DNA of 64,000 nt, from positions 42,917,835 to 42,981,834 of the forward strand of contig CP136066.1 in NCBI GenBank assembly GCA_032622095.1. The letters are read 5' to 3'. Below the pieces are notes generated by a model, which saw nothing but the letters and a program-made list of their open reading frames with translations, was not told where the DNA came from and did not search any database. Made by a program: the position numbers and the translations under genes. Origin of the DNA: Siphonodentalium dalli. Taxonomy: Eukaryota; Mollusca; Scaphopoda; Gadilida; Siphonodentaliidae. Below, piece after piece: positions 10,905 to 24,424 of the stretch. How positions within the stretch are numbered: position 1 is the stretch's first letter; each line of letters starts with the position of its first letter.

Positions 10905-12411
10905 TGATGAATAGTCCCTACTTGGGGTCATATTCCAAGATGGCCACCGATATGTCAAAGGTCATAAAGGTCAAGGGCCATAAAGGTGAAAGGTCAATGT
11001 TGTTAAGGGGAAGGTCAAAGGTTTTGGTCCCAGATTCCAAGATGGCCGCTATCTAACCCTAACTCTAACCCTAATGCTAACCCTAACTTATATAGCTGCT
11101 ATATAACCCTAGCCGATATAGCTGCCACTAGCCGTAGGTCCCGACGGAGTTTTTTTTAGCAAATCCGAGATGGCTGCTATTTTTCACAAATTCAAGTCCA
11201 GATTTGTGTAATGTATAGTTGGCACGTATTTACCGAGGGCCCCCGCTAGCTCCCATATGGTTTACGTATATTTTCAGGTTTTATTCATATGTTCTAAAAT
11301 GTGGTTTCTGCTACAAGATTACCGTCGATCGAGGTAATCGTGAATAGTTGCATCCTGGATTTTGGAAAATTATTATATGGTATGTATGAACCCGAATTCC
11401 GAGTATTTTGATAGGTCACACGACCTATATCGGATTTAAAAAACAATTTGGGCATTTTGGGGTTCAGCTAACATTTTTTGAAAACCATTTGTTTTTTGCA
11501 TATTCGGGTTCGTCTTTTCGTTCCGAGTATTTTAATAGGCCACACGACATATATAGGGTTTAAAAAAAATTATGGTTTTTTGGGGTTCTGGTAGGTTCTG
11601 CTAGCATTTTGGGGGAAAACTGTATCTACGATATAGAAATGTTTTACGGAATTGAACTCGTCTTATCGTTTCGAGTCTTTTGACATATCACGCGGGCCGA
11701 ACAAAAATTGTTTTTTTTGGAACCCAAAAAAAAAACCTCCCAAAAAATAATTTTTTTTTCCCCCAATTTTTTTTATATATTCAGATATACACCTCTGGAA
11801 CGTAGATTGAACGCAAAACTATAAAAAAAAAAAATTCATCACGAAATTGAACAAAAACCTCCAAAAATATATTTTTTCATCACAAAAACCTCAGAAAAAC
11901 TAATTTTTCATTATAAAAATTCGGGTTCATACATACCATATAATAATTTCCCAAAATCCAGGATGCAACTATTCACGATTACCTCGATCGACGGTAATCT
12001 TGTAGCAGAAACCACATTTTAGAACATATGAATAAAACCTGAAATATATATGTAAACCACATGGGAGCTAGCGGGGGCCCTCGGTAAATACGTGCCAACT
12101 ATACATTACACAAATCTGGGCTTGAATTTGTGAAAAATAGCAGCCATCTCGGATTTGCTAAAATACTCCGTCGGGACCTACGGCTAGTGGCAGCTATATC
12201 GGCTAGGGTTAGATAGCAGCTATATAAGTTAGGGTTAGCATTAGGGTTAGAGTTAGGGTTAGATAGCGGCCATCTTGGAATCTGGGACCAAAACCTTTGA
12301 CCTTCCCCTTAACAACCTTGACCTTTCACCTTTATGGCCCTTGACCTTTATGACCTTTGACATATCGGCGGCCATCTTGGAATATGACCCCCAAGTAGGG
12401 ACTATTCATCA
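10905..12411. mobile_element. Foldback transposon with ~490-bp inverted arms and GACATA duplication
   Basis: The arms at 10905-11395 and ~11925-12411 are near-complete inverted copies, starting TGATGAATAGTCCCTACTTG at each end. The 6-bp direct repeat GACATA lies immediately outside (10899-10904 and 12412-12417), a clean target-site duplication. Each arm contains an AAGATGGCC block and a short telomere-like stretch (CTAACCCTAACTCTAACC). The ~530-bp centre is A/T-homopolymer-rich and non-coding. No transposase is present, so mobilisation would have to be in trans; the superfamily is not assigned. Confidence 0.9.
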
Positions 12412-12417
12412 GACATA

Positions 12418-13492
12418 GTAGATGTAGTAATTATTGTTATGCATGCTATTTTCCCACTTGTCCCTAATTAATTTACTGGACTCGTTATGTAACTTTCAAT
12501 ATAAACTGTACATGGGGGCTCTGGTGTTTGTTTATGTCCTATATCAGCCAGGTCAATGTATAGATACTCGACTAATGGAAATTGTGATGTTTACAAAAGA
12601 GAGATTTGAGAAAATTCGTTATAATAAGTTGAAATTAATGTTCCGGGGCATATATTTATTAGCAATCAAGTATGTTTTGTTGCATTTATGGGCTTATAAA
12701 ATTGTGAGTGGCCGCTGAGGATAGATTTTTTTTTCAAAGTTTAAGTAATATATGAGAATAATATCATATATGTTGTGAATTAAGGATAAGTGCCGATAAA
12801 AAGTTTTGAACGACAAGCTGAATTAGCGAGTATTTGTAAATATACAACGGATGAGAGCAATTGAAATGTCAGGCTAAGGCTGTGGCATGACATAAAAGTA
12901 AGCAACTTACAGTGATACGCAAAGCAGGGAAGGTTCAGCTAATGGTATATTGGCACCCATCACCAAGCTCAAAGGCAACAATTTTGGCCACACTATCAGC
13001 GTATCAGATAACTCAAAGGGGGTACACCCGACAATGATGACGCCTACAAAGGGAGCCACTAGAGGATGGGCTAACCCTGATAATGGTTCAATACCATAAT
13101 ATATTGCATAACGGATAGTGGCGGTGTATCAGAACAACGACCGGTCACCGCGGTACTCACAGTCTGCCTTGAAGTACAGGGGCTCATCACTAAATAGAAT
13201 ATGGGGCCACGTTACCTAAGCTGCTATAGCTTGTGATAATGCCCACATAGGTTGCTCATTGAATTCCGAAACGTGGTCATTCCAGCCTGTTCTCCAGAAA
13301 ATCTGCACACTATCTGCTAACAATAGAACGTGTTTTAGGTTTATAATCTGCTGAGAATTGCTTCATTTTGAGTCGATAATGTGCTGAAAATTTGAGCGTT
13401 CAGTCACATTATAGACTCATATGACACGATTCTAAGCAGATTATGTGCGCACAATGGCACATAGAAGGCCAACTCACGACTGTTCGTGTGTA
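12418..13492. other. Intergenic, nothing recognised
   Basis: A 94-codon ORF at 12434-12718 has no recognisable domain. The rest lacks ORFs and clear repeats. Confidence 0.4.
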
Positions 13493-14230
13493 CGCTCTTT
13501 AACATGTGTTTTCAATGTGACCCGCGCCATAAAATGAAATAACGGACATGACTCCATGATCTGCTTATCTCATAATCAAATAATTACATAATGTATTCAC
13601 TATTCACTTTATAGGTCAATTATGTGCGTATTTGCGCGAGGAAATGTTCATTCATTCAGTCTATTCTCCTTAAAAGTTCACATTGAATCTATTTCAAAAC
13701 CACAAATAAGCCCATATCAGCATTAAATAATGTTAATGTGGGCTTAATTGTGTATTGAAATAAGTTCAATATGAGCTTATTGTCTGGATAACAGGCTGGT
13801 GAAACGGCTGTTTAAAGATGCATAGTTCAAATTAACGCTCCCAAATTACTATTTCTTTGGTTTTGGGGGTAAAATAATTTGATTAGAGTCGAGGAACCCA
13901 TCCATCAAAGCTCGAGTGATCAGACATCGATTTTTTCAATCTAACATTTTCCATCACCGGTACCTTTTGGCGGCCTGGCAAAAAGTCGACGAGAAGACGG
14001 TATCGGACCAAATTGCGGATGAAGATGGATAACTCTAAGCTCTATGAGAACCTAAGTCGACTTAGCAGATTTACGCTCTTTTTAATGTGTTTTAACTGTG
14101 GCCCGCGCCATATATGGGAATAACGTATCATAAGTCTACTATGGGCGTATTTCAGAATCCAATAATGTCCACTATTAACCTATGTGAATATTTAGGTCCA
14201 ATATGAACATATTTGCACGAGGATATGCTG
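13493..14230 (+). repeat. Direct repeat pair flanking family A copy 2
   Basis: GCTCTTTAACATGTGTTTTC...CCCGCGCCATA...CGTATTTGCGCGAGGA at 13493-13650 recurs diverged at 14072-14230. Between them is family A copy 2 (13814-14040). This may be a larger composite repeat, or a duplication broken by insertion. Confidence 0.6.
13814..14040 (+). repeat. Dispersed repeat family A, copy 2
   Basis: Same block order as copy 1: AATTACTATTT, GAGTCGAGGAACCCA, CATCAAAGCTC, GTCGACGAGAAGAC, AAATTGCGGATGAAGATGGA, TAACTCTAA. Lacks the downstream half found in copies 1 and 3. Confidence 0.75.
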
Positions 14231-16869
14231 CAGGATATTATATACTTTCATTTTTGGGAAATATCTTACTGTAACGTATGTACGTGCTTACACGCTTGTA
14301 TGATAGTTGGCACGTAATTTCCTGATATGTTTAAAACCTGACACCAGTATAATGCAATTTACTACATGTGTGGTGGCAGTGGATCAGACAAGCGTTACGA
14401 TGGGACAGAACACTGCCTTGGAATTAATCTCTTTTAAAGCTTTTGTCTTCTACGGGGTCTTATGATAAAAATGTTTTGAGGGAAAACGCATTTATATTCC
14501 TGCACAGGCATGTAATTGACAAAAGCGCTTGAGTGACAGAGCTGATCACTCTTAAAACCCAGATACAATCTTCAAAGCTCACACTGAAGTTTTTAATAGC
14601 ACGCTGTTGTCACGCTTGGTGACGTTCAGAAATGTAAATAGTTTTATAATTAAGTGAAATATGTTATGATGCGCTGTGCACTTGTTCACGAGCACCTCAG
14701 GCCGTGCGCTATATATGTAGACTTTCGCATATATAGCACGTACATATTGCATATATGAATATATTACGATAACTTTTATCGAATATACAACACTTTGGTG
14801 TTAACCTTACGCAAATGGTGGCTGACGTCACAGATACACAATTATGATAATTCAAACTGAGGTAACAGATAAGAAGTTATGATTTATAACATGCGTAACT
14901 ACACACAATGACATTGATTGACGCTATATGAAGATCGTTATATTATTTACTGTACAAATCCTAGTATGTGTTAATGGATAATTGATATACATGTACATGA
15001 TAAATCAATGTATACATTTCCACACAGCATGATCACTGTCCACCCACCAGTATTATGCGGAAAATTATTATGGCAAATTTATTTTACGCCGTTTTTCTTT
15101 TCTCCTTGTTGACTTTCTAAATGTCATTGTGTTCAATCTGCCAGTGCATTACTGACTTTGTCTTTGTCATTCGAGTGTCTATGTGTTATCTTCCCCTGGC
15201 AGTCATGTTACCTCGTCCGACCAGGGACGTTGGTTCAGGGGGTTCATATTGTCTACCCCCACCCCCAACTTTGGTAATAATTTCATGCCTCATAACAAAG
15301 CAATTGGAAATTTGACAACACATACATGTTGAAATTGTTATCATTGTCTAAGTTTGCAACCAGTGATTAGTGTGGAATGTTTTGTTTAGACCAACAGTAC
15401 CATATCTATTTTCTACTTTTTGTAAATATTTTGGTCTGAAATGACCATCAGTTAGAAATTTTCTGGAAAGTTTGTGGTATTAGTTTAATTTTTAAATTGC
15501 AACACAGGATTTTGGTCTGTTTCAAGGGGGGTGCCTTTGGAAACTTCAAGGTGGACACCCCAAACTAGACCATCTAGTCACGTCCATTGACCCGACAGTC
15601 ACTTACCAATAACGGCAACACATAATACAGATATCCACTTAAAGATCCACCGTCCCATTTGGCACAAAATTTGACAAAATTTCTTTGGCCAATTCTCAGG
15701 TTACTATTGAAAATAATAACGAAAAATACTTTGAAATCAACATCATATTCTTGTGGTATAGGAATCGCACATAATCATCCATATAACACTCGTACGCGAG
15801 AATGCACTTTGTTATCTGCTGCTTTTGGGCAACGGAAGCAATAGGGTCACAAAACTGAAAAATGTGTTAAAATTACCTCTTTTGAAAGTCAATATAATTA
15901 AGGCCATATACAAATGCAGGAGTGAGACAAATAGAAAGTAAATAGACTAAAATAACCGATAATTATAGTTCCACGTGGAAAGGAGATACGGGGTTCCATT
16001 AGGGTAATTGCTATGTTCAATAAGTCTTTATGGTAAATAAATGTCGTATGTTTTGGATTATACTAAGCCGGTGCGACCCCCTCAACCGAAATGGTTTACG
16101 GATCAACCCATTAAACTGAATATATAACAATTCGTCGTGTGGAAACCAAAATGTTCTATCTCACATTGACCAATTGTGTGGGAAATCGACGATGAAGGTA
16201 TAGTACCATCGTTACCCCACTAAATGAAGGTTGGGGTTGTCGGTCATGATGTCGGTTGGTAGATATTACCAAATCCTCCATTCAGTTGAAATTTTACGTG
16301 CGAACATACCTTGATATTTGAACAATAAGGGGAAATGTGTTTGGAGATAGAACTTTTTGCTACAAAAATGCCGATTTGTGTCAGGACCAGAGTACACTTG
16401 GACATATGACATTTTGGTCCATATAACTTCTCAAATTTGATTAATACCAGGAGGCACTTATCCCAGCCATGGGGTGGAAACATGACAAAAAATCCCCATG
16501 TGGAACAGTTTTGTTTCTGAAGGTGTAAAAGGACAGAACGTACAGCACTTCGCTGATTTTAAATCACGAGTTTAAGGAAAAATGCACCTAACTTTCTGGG
16601 GCAATCTACTACTATACTCAACAGAAAATATCAAATAAAATAATTACTATGAGTCAAGATTGACAGATTGATACACTCACATACACACAAAACCACATAT
16701 AACAACCTGCTAATTATAAGGACAGTGCTGGAGCTTGAGCCATTTAATCATGCTCACTATAATTACCATGTTATTTTACATCATTCATAGAGTACATTAG
16801 TGTATTTTGGACTGATCCATGACTCAAATTCATTCATTTGTTGCATATTTTCTGTTTAATAGATTAGGG
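14231..16869. other. Long intergenic stretch, no gene seen
   Basis: Contains a small hairpin at ~14705-14745 (GTGCGCTATATATGTAGACT, then TTCGCATATATAGCAC). A segment at 15520-15590 (AAGGGGGGTGCCTTTGGAAA, GTGGACACCCCAAACTAGAC) resembles 56355-56425. ORFs of 61-79 codons show no recognisable domains. Confidence 0.4.
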
Positions 16870-19800
16870 TCGACCCTATAAATGACTGGATTTATGTCTC
16901 CACTTGAGTGAGCATACTGTAGAGCTATTTATAACCAAGTACCGTCGCCCGGTGTGACTAATTACTGCCCGTGCAAGCCCGGGCAAGTCCGTACACGCCA
17001 GGACACGCCCGGGCAGGCCAGGGCGGCCACATGAGCCCATGGGCAGCATAATATGTTGTCTTATGGTAGTATAATAAATACGAAGCATATAGATTGTGAA
17101 AATTTACTTGCTGCGTCATCCGCCGGCGGGTTTATTAACCCCTTATTTGCCGATATTGACTCGAAGAACCCGGGAGAGCCAGGGCAGACCCAGCGACCAG
17201 ATCACTTTATATATCGATGACTAACTGTATCCATACACATATTAAACGTAAACATAAATGCCGATATTGGCTAAAAGAACCCAAAGATGCCCGAGCAGAC
17301 CCAGAAACTCGACCACACTATATATTGATGAATAAGATACCTATTTTAAACGTAAGCGATGAAGATTTAATCACCGTCTCGTTCAAGACCTGGTTCATTA
17401 ACCCCTTAAATGACCATATGGGTCAGAAGAAAGCACGAAAGAGCCTGGGATAGCCCGGTCACACCCAGAGACCGCATCAAACTATATATCGATCATTGCT
17501 AATGGTAGCGATACACTAAATGTAAACTGTGAAGATTGACTCGTCATTTTGCTTACGACCGGGTTCATTTGCATGCCCTTTAAATGACGACAAGGGCCAA
17601 AGAAGCGAGCCTGTTTAACCCGGGCGGACCCATGCGGACAGTATAATATACGAAGCCTTGTGGTAGTAAAATGCATATGTTGTGAAAAACTACTTGCTGT
17701 GTCATCCAACGCCGGTGTTATTGACCCAACTCTATTTATTATTTGATCTGGAGTTCACGATCCCGTGCTAAAATATGTTTCAGATTGTTGACCAATTTGC
17801 GACATTGACCCATCGAGGGCTGCATTAAACAGCGATGAGAGTAGTCCTATTTTCCTTATGAATATATACATACATGTATATACCGATTTTGGGATATAGT
17901 CAGATATCGCTCATATTACTCCCAGTGTCAGAAACAGCGTGTCGCACATGGCAGCTGTCCTTGTGATATAACCAACGATCCAACGTTTTGTCTCTTGATT
18001 TGAATAGAATAGTCCTTTCTATGTATTTTGATGTAAACATTAGGACCGATTGTTCTGCATGTAAAAATGTTATATCGGACTATTTACTCCAACAACTTGC
18101 ATGTTGTTTCACTGCTAACAAACTGTCATTGTTCACATTACGAGAGGCTGTCAAGAAATATATATTGGATCTATTTGTGTGTGCTCTACTATATGTATAA
18201 CACCCCATTATTATGGGTATAACATCTTTCTGTTAGAGATCAAAACACTTTCCACTATAGGTATACATGTATAAATGCCGACGCATTTCCCAATGGAAAG
18301 TGACCTACCTACATTATAGTTTGGAATAATACGATACGAAAATAATATTCCGCGCTCTTCTGATCCACATCTTCATTTAAGGGGTTAGCGAACCCTGAAC
18401 GAGATGGCTTGTCAGTATTCGCAGTTACGCAGCTGGGTTCTTTTAAACAATATCGGCAATACAGTGGTTAACAAAAACGGTGATGGGTGGCACGGCAAGT
18501 AAATTTTCATTGCCCATGCATCCTACTACCATAATGCATCATGTTATACTGTCCACGGGTCCATGGGTCGCCAGCGCTTGTCCGATATATCTCGTGATCT
18601 TCTAACACATACCGCCATTTAAGGGGTTAATGAACCCGCCCATAAACGAGATGGCGAGTCAATCTTCCCCGTTTAAACTTAGTCATCAACATAGAGTTTG
18701 ATCTGCTCTCTGGGTCATCCCACCGAGTCCCGGGTTCTTTTAGTGGAGTAGATTAAGTTCAGTGTTCAAGGCAATTGTTAAAATTGTAAATAAAGCATAA
18801 AAGTTTGCCCATATTTACACATTCACTAACTTGTTGATATTAGACATGGAGCCACTCTGAAACTTCAATTTAATTTAAAGAGCGTTTCGTGATTATATAC
18901 TTTATTAAATGTCGCAATTAATCTTACTATGAAATAAGCGATTTAAAATAAGACATATTCAGTCATTATGACTCTGCTAGATATAATGCCACATGTCTAT
19001 GGTAAAACTGGGACTCCTCGTCCAAGATGGCCAAAAAATGGCAACTGAAAGAGTCAATTTGGCGTTTTTTCACCAACATCTTCTAGATCATTTTCTGCTG
19101 TATGTAACTGGTTTGGAAATGTGACTTTATTTGGTATTTTTAATGTTAAATGACAATTGAAGCAATGAAATATGCCATTCGTGGGATCCCAGTCCCTTCC
19201 GATCCCTCAATAAATCGATTTTTACACCAAGAATCACCGTTAGGATTCTAGTCATATTTTAAGAAGAAATGGACATAACGGTGCACAGTAAGTGAGGAAT
19301 ACCATTGCTTATGAATATTTCAAATCAATGGAACAAAAATTGTCACATGTTATTGGGCCAGAGTAGGCATATAATTAGTCATTTTTAGCCAAAGTGACAA
19401 TTTTGATTCCATTGGGTTAATATAGACACAAGTAATTGTATGCACCACTTGCATTGTACAGTTCTGCTCATTTCTTGTTGAAATTTGACTAGGATAAAAA
19501 AAAAATGAATTTTTTGTGAAATTTTATACTGAATTCTGTAAAAATGATTTTTTAAGGATTTGAAGGGGATGGAACCACATAAATGACATATTCCATTGCT
19601 ACAATGAACAGCTAACATGAACACCACAAAATAAAGTCACAGCTGAAACTGATATAGAATATATTAGTGAAAAAATGTCAAATTGTCCACTTACGACTGC
19701 TATTTTGAGGGCCATCTTGCCTAAAAAATGTATCATCATATCTCGCAGAGTCATACTTACTGTATATGCCTAATTTTCAATTGCATATTCCATGGTAATA

Positions 19801-20450
19801 GTAATGGCGACATTATAGTAAATTATATAAGTATGATACGCTCTTTAAATTCGGGAAATCCCTTAAAAGAAATTTTAAAGTGAAATTTCAGCGTGGTTCC
19901 ATACCTAATATCAATTAGTATGTAAATATGTACATATGAGCACAATTTCATACTTTAGTCATAAAGTGAACAAATTTGTTACCAATCTATTCAACTATTT
20001 AGCCAATATCGGAATGTAAAGGGTTAATAAAACCGGCGGTGGATGACATATCAAATAAACTTTCGCAACCTATACTTAGTATGTACATGTATCCCACTAC
20101 CATAAGGCATCATATTATGTTGTACACAGGCAGCCCGGGCTCTCTTGTGTTCTTCTGGCGCATATCGTCATTTAAGGGGTGAATGCAGCCGGTCGTGAAC
20201 GAGATGGCGAGTCAATCTTCACAGTATATCTTTAGTAAGTGCATCGCTACCATTAGTCATCAATATATAATCTGATCGGGTCCCTGTGTGCCCGGACTCT
20301 CCCGGGTTCTTTTAGTCAATATCGGTATTTAAAGACTCCATAAACCCGCCGGTTGATGACATAGCAAGTCAATTTTCATAATATATGCTTATTTTGTATC
20401 ATACTAACATGCATAAGCCATCATATTAAACTGTCCGGGTTATGTGATCC
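16870..20450. repeat. Large degenerate inverted repeat region
   Basis: The left part (16900-17750) carries repeated AACCCCTTAAATGAC, GAAGATTGACTCGTC, CCCGGG-rich patches and ATATATCGAT. The same words occur inverted at 18370-18760 and 20010-20420 (CATTTAAGGGGTTA, GATGGCGAGTCAATCTTC, CCGGGTTCTTTTAG). A GC-rich block at 16950-17045 is also found inverted at 25775-25865. This looks like several copies of one non-autonomous family in opposite orientations. ORFs at 17217-17453, 17482-17709 and 17988-18200 are not supported as genes. Confidence 0.65.
18995..19735. repeat. Small diverged palindromic copy of the AAGATGGCC family
   Basis: Two inverted, diverged half copies (about 19010-19360 and 19380-19735) of the sequence found at 32.5, 58.3 and 62.8 kb, sharing ATCTTCTAGATCA, GACTTTATTTTGT, GATTCTAGTCATATTT and AAGTGAGG. 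Confidence 0.7.
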
Positions 20451-21370
20451 AGCTTATCTGGGTACTGTTACTGTTACTGTTACTTAGTATAGTATATTTA
20501 CTAGATATTATTATTATTTCATTCACAGGATGTTCATACACTTGGATATTGGCTTTCCCCGTTTTATTCACAGGATTTTTATACACCTGTTAATCTGGTG
20601 ATTATTCCTGTATATGGTCCCGGGTTGATTATTTACCTACCTCTCGTGTTTCCTGTTTACAATCTGCATTTAACTTTAAATTGGATGTTGGCTTTTCCCG
20701 CTTTTTATATCTCAGGGTGTTCATACATCTGTTTTGTCCTTTTCTGTCACCCTGTATATGTCCCCAATATGATATACACCTGCCTCTCGTGTATCTTGCT
20801 GCTATATTTGCGCGTGGTTTTCTTGCACATGTACGTTACATGTATTATGCCATCTATCGACACGACCATAGCGTTACCTTCCTGGCTATCAAAAGGTGTG
20901 TAGGCTTATATAGCAGCACAATATTCTGACTACATGTGTTTGGTTTATTCCGTTCTGTCGAAATTCTCAAAAAACAGTGACTTTTTGCTGAATTTTGAGG
21001 AGCTAGGTGAAATAATCGTAAATAACACAACAGTAATGTTGTTAAGAGCGTGACGTAATCACGCTATCACAATGTATGCGGTATTTATCCACCTCCTACC
21101 CCTCTCTACTATACATATAAAGCGAATTAGATAATCCACGCCTATATCCGTCTGCTAGACAGATAAACCATCACCTACTAGACAGATACACTTAATAATA
21201 TGCGAGGGAGAAATTTTACAAGAACTTGGACCAGTTAACCTCCTTTGTTAGTGACAGCGACCTTAGAAACATCAACATCCACAACGTATTTTCGAACAAT
21301 CGATGGCGACATCTTTCTAAAAGATCAAACGATGCGCCACAAAACGCACTCAAATAGACCTTTTCAGTGC
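20451..21370. other. Intergenic; weak repeats
   Basis: CTGTTACTGTTACTGTTAC at ~20465, then diverged repeats of a TTCACAGG...TTCATACAC...CTTTTCCCG block between 20520 and 20780. The ORFs of 101 and 82 codons there follow this repetition and show no domain. Confidence 0.4.
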
Positions 21371-21374
21371 TCAG

Positions 21375-22050
21375 TTGGTGAAGTCTATACAAAAAAATAA
21401 TAAGTTTGAACAACAAAAAAGAGACATACATGAATTAAAGAAAATACTGAAAACATCGATCACCGAGAAATTACAAACTCCAATACATACGGACGACCAG
21501 TTAAAAAACATTGGCGAGAAGAAAGATTGCAATGTCGTTTTGGCAAATGTACCGGAGCCAACGACAGATGGTGATTCTGATGATTCGCGCAAAGAAGATT
21601 GGAAAACCCTTTCAAAAATAGTACGGAAAATGACTAAGTGTAATGACGATGATGTTCTGTCATTTTACAGAATAGGTAGTATAGTAGAAAACAAAAATCG
21701 ACCAGTTAAATGTCAGGACATATATACGAGATCAAATGATCAGTGATGCGGTAAGATACAATATATATAAATGTACACAACCAAGGCCATCAAAAGTATA
21801 CATCAACAAAGACCACACACGATTCGAAATGGGAACACTTTACAAACTACGAACTCAACTAAAGAACAGAACAAAGAATTATCAAAAAAAGACCTTCCGT
21901 TTGGAAGAAGGACAAATTGTAGAATGTTAAAGTTAGTATTTGTGTTTTATTATTGTGATAATAAAAAAGTTGAATATTCATGTAAATACGGGAACTAAGA
22001 GTCAGTCAGACTCGTTCCTAATTAAGTAATGATGATGGTGATGGTGATAA
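21375..22050 (+). pseudogene. LINE ORF1-like relic
   Basis: A 123-codon ORF at 21375-21746, rich in K/E/D, contains NVVLANVPEP, an acidic segment, then VLSFYRIGS and NRPVKC. A second frame (21736-21930) continues with SKVYINKDHT and a K/R-rich LRTQLKNRTKN segment. This order resembles the C-terminal half of L1/CR1-type ORF1 proteins (xVVLxGVPE, VxRxG, RPVKV, Vxx(N/S)KDxTxxER). The frame change and a stop upstream (near 21225) indicate a broken copy. A TGATGATGGTGATGGTGATAA microsatellite at 22029-22049 could be the LINE 3' tail. No RT-encoding ORF2 follows. A domesticated gene cannot be excluded. Confidence 0.5.
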
Positions 22051-24424
22051 CTTTACCTAGCAATTGGCAGTTTGTTACTATAAAGTATACGATATTCTTC
22101 CGTGAGCTGGTGCATTTGGACTGCCGATCTTGGTGCTAGTGCTCCGGGCGCAGGCATGTCAATTATTGTCAGGTCTATATAATATAAGATGCCACATATA
22201 TCTTGAGTTGTCATATCTCAATGATGATGCAAATATCTGCTATAGTGGTGCACTCAAATTAATTTTATTGAAAGGCAGTGCTTTTGTTCTTGTGCATTCA
22301 CTGATCGTTCATTTTGGGCGTTTCTTTGCGATGTGTGTCCGCACAAGTGACGCCATTTCCATGGTGCTGTATACTTCAATGTTCAAACTGAAGTAGAGAA
22401 ATGTGAATATAATTGTTTTTTAATTAATTTGATTTGACTAGAGTATACTACATTGTACAGTGGCTCAAAACCACACGCCCTTAGGTGAAATGTAAGTAGA
22501 GCGTGCATAATATCCGATTATGCTATAAATTCTAATTGTGTAACAGCTGTTATGCTATATCAGGCGACTGCAATACATTACGGCGGTTCTCTTGTGTGTG
22601 GATATTTTCGATGATTTGAGTCGAATTAGTCTTTCTCAACAAATAACTTATACAACCATAAAAGGTAAGCATTTTTCGTAATATATTTCATTGCTGTGAG
22701 GAGCGGAGCACAAAAAATGAGATATACATGGTTCATCTTTCTGTGTGCTCATCACACCAGTTTCGACAAAGATTGTTTTCGATTGATCAGAATCAGAATT
22801 TAATTAATCTCAAATCGTCGTACATGTTGACATAACAGAGATATATATAGATGTTGACATAATCATATTCATATTGCACATGCGTGCGTATATACTCACT
22901 AAGGTTTATACGCATTATGTTAAACTTATCAATAGCGGAAAGTCGAGAGCGACTATTGGGGGGGGGGGGGGGGGGTAGATCAAAGGGTCTTCAGATTGAG
23001 GGTAGTATGTGGGGGTGGGGGTGAATCAGCGCTATATTGGATATATACATAGGGAAGTTGATTGCAGAGAATCATGTGTTTGGAGTGTCATATATAGAGT
23101 GGACAATTTCCTTAACATGTGAGCGTGATTGTGTGTGCGTGGGGGGGGGGGGGGGGTTAGTATGTACCTACAAGTACGAGTAGCAATGGAAATAAATCAA
23201 GTTCCGGGTCATATATACTCGACACTGTATAAACATATATATAGATGGGATTGGAGTTGTGCCTCAGGGAGATTCCATTATCAGCTGGACTTCGTATATA
23301 AATTTCGCCAGATTCGTTATTGTTCTTTTATTATTTGATGTGAAAAGGGCGTTCAGTATTTATGCGGAAAAGTATAGCCTATAAAGAATTCCGTTGTCTT
23401 TCAGTCAAATATTTGGGTAAAATCTGATTTCCCACCGCGACTTCAGCTTGTGACAAAATGTTGGACCTCTCTAATTCAATCAGAATCTTGTTTTGTAATC
23501 CCTGATCGGATATTTTGCTTTGACATTCTTGTTGATTTTCGAATGAAAAGTAACGGCGAAATATGTCGAAACGTCTTATCTTGACAACAAATTCAACTGA
23601 ATAACTCTGGCAAAAAGTCGTAACAACATATTTTTACGTGAATACTCACAGCATATGATGTCGGCTATAGGGATCAATTTATATATTCTCAAAGAGTGAG
23701 TTTTTGTCTGGCTTCTGACATTAGTTATATACTCTTTACAAACAACAGTGAAATGAAAATAATTATGTGTTTTATAGCTCTACTGAAAACTTTATCAAGT
23801 TCCCGGACCCTTTCTTTCGGTGGCGGATATATAGTTTTGGCTAACACTCGAAACTTGTCAGTTGCGCAATGAGATGTGGTTATTTGAAATAAAATAAAAT
23901 CAATTAATCGACATGTTTACTATAGCCCATTAGCACATACTGATTATTTTCGCGCCTGTGCGAGATGCATCAAGTCGACAACACGAGGCATAACATTTGG
24001 GATAAAACAGTGCCTTACTCTGTACTGATTAGTGATCGACTACCGTGCGAGATGAAATAAAATAGTTTAAATATCAATCAATCAAGTTTATTGTCTGTTA
24101 AATCAATTAATGACATTTAGACAACATTAAGTAACATATGTACATAGAATTTACAGATTACCCGCGTGCAGGCAGCCGCGCGAGCGAACTACAGCTGCAC
24201 ATAATACTTGGAAATCCAAACAATGCACGCAGCTCCAATCTACCCACGACTACCAACCACCGTGGTAACACCCTCATTCCCACCATCCATGCCATACCAC
24301 ATCACCAGGCGCCTTGGTGGAGCACATCCCGCTCCACACGAGACAAATGCACTGTGTAGAGAGGGGCCCGATCGACCCAGGCATCCCTCCGCGGCACCGC
24401 AGAGCTGATGCGCTTTTTCTGACC
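22051..24424. other. Intergenic with two long G tracts
   Basis: No supported gene. G18 at 22958-22975 and G16 at 23141-23156 sit within G-rich DNA on the plus strand. A more GC-rich patch at 24150-24410 has a mirror-image poly-T-like lead (TTTATTGTCTG at ~24090) that could be the 3' end of an unrecognised retroelement on the minus strand; I could not name a domain. Confidence 0.4.
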
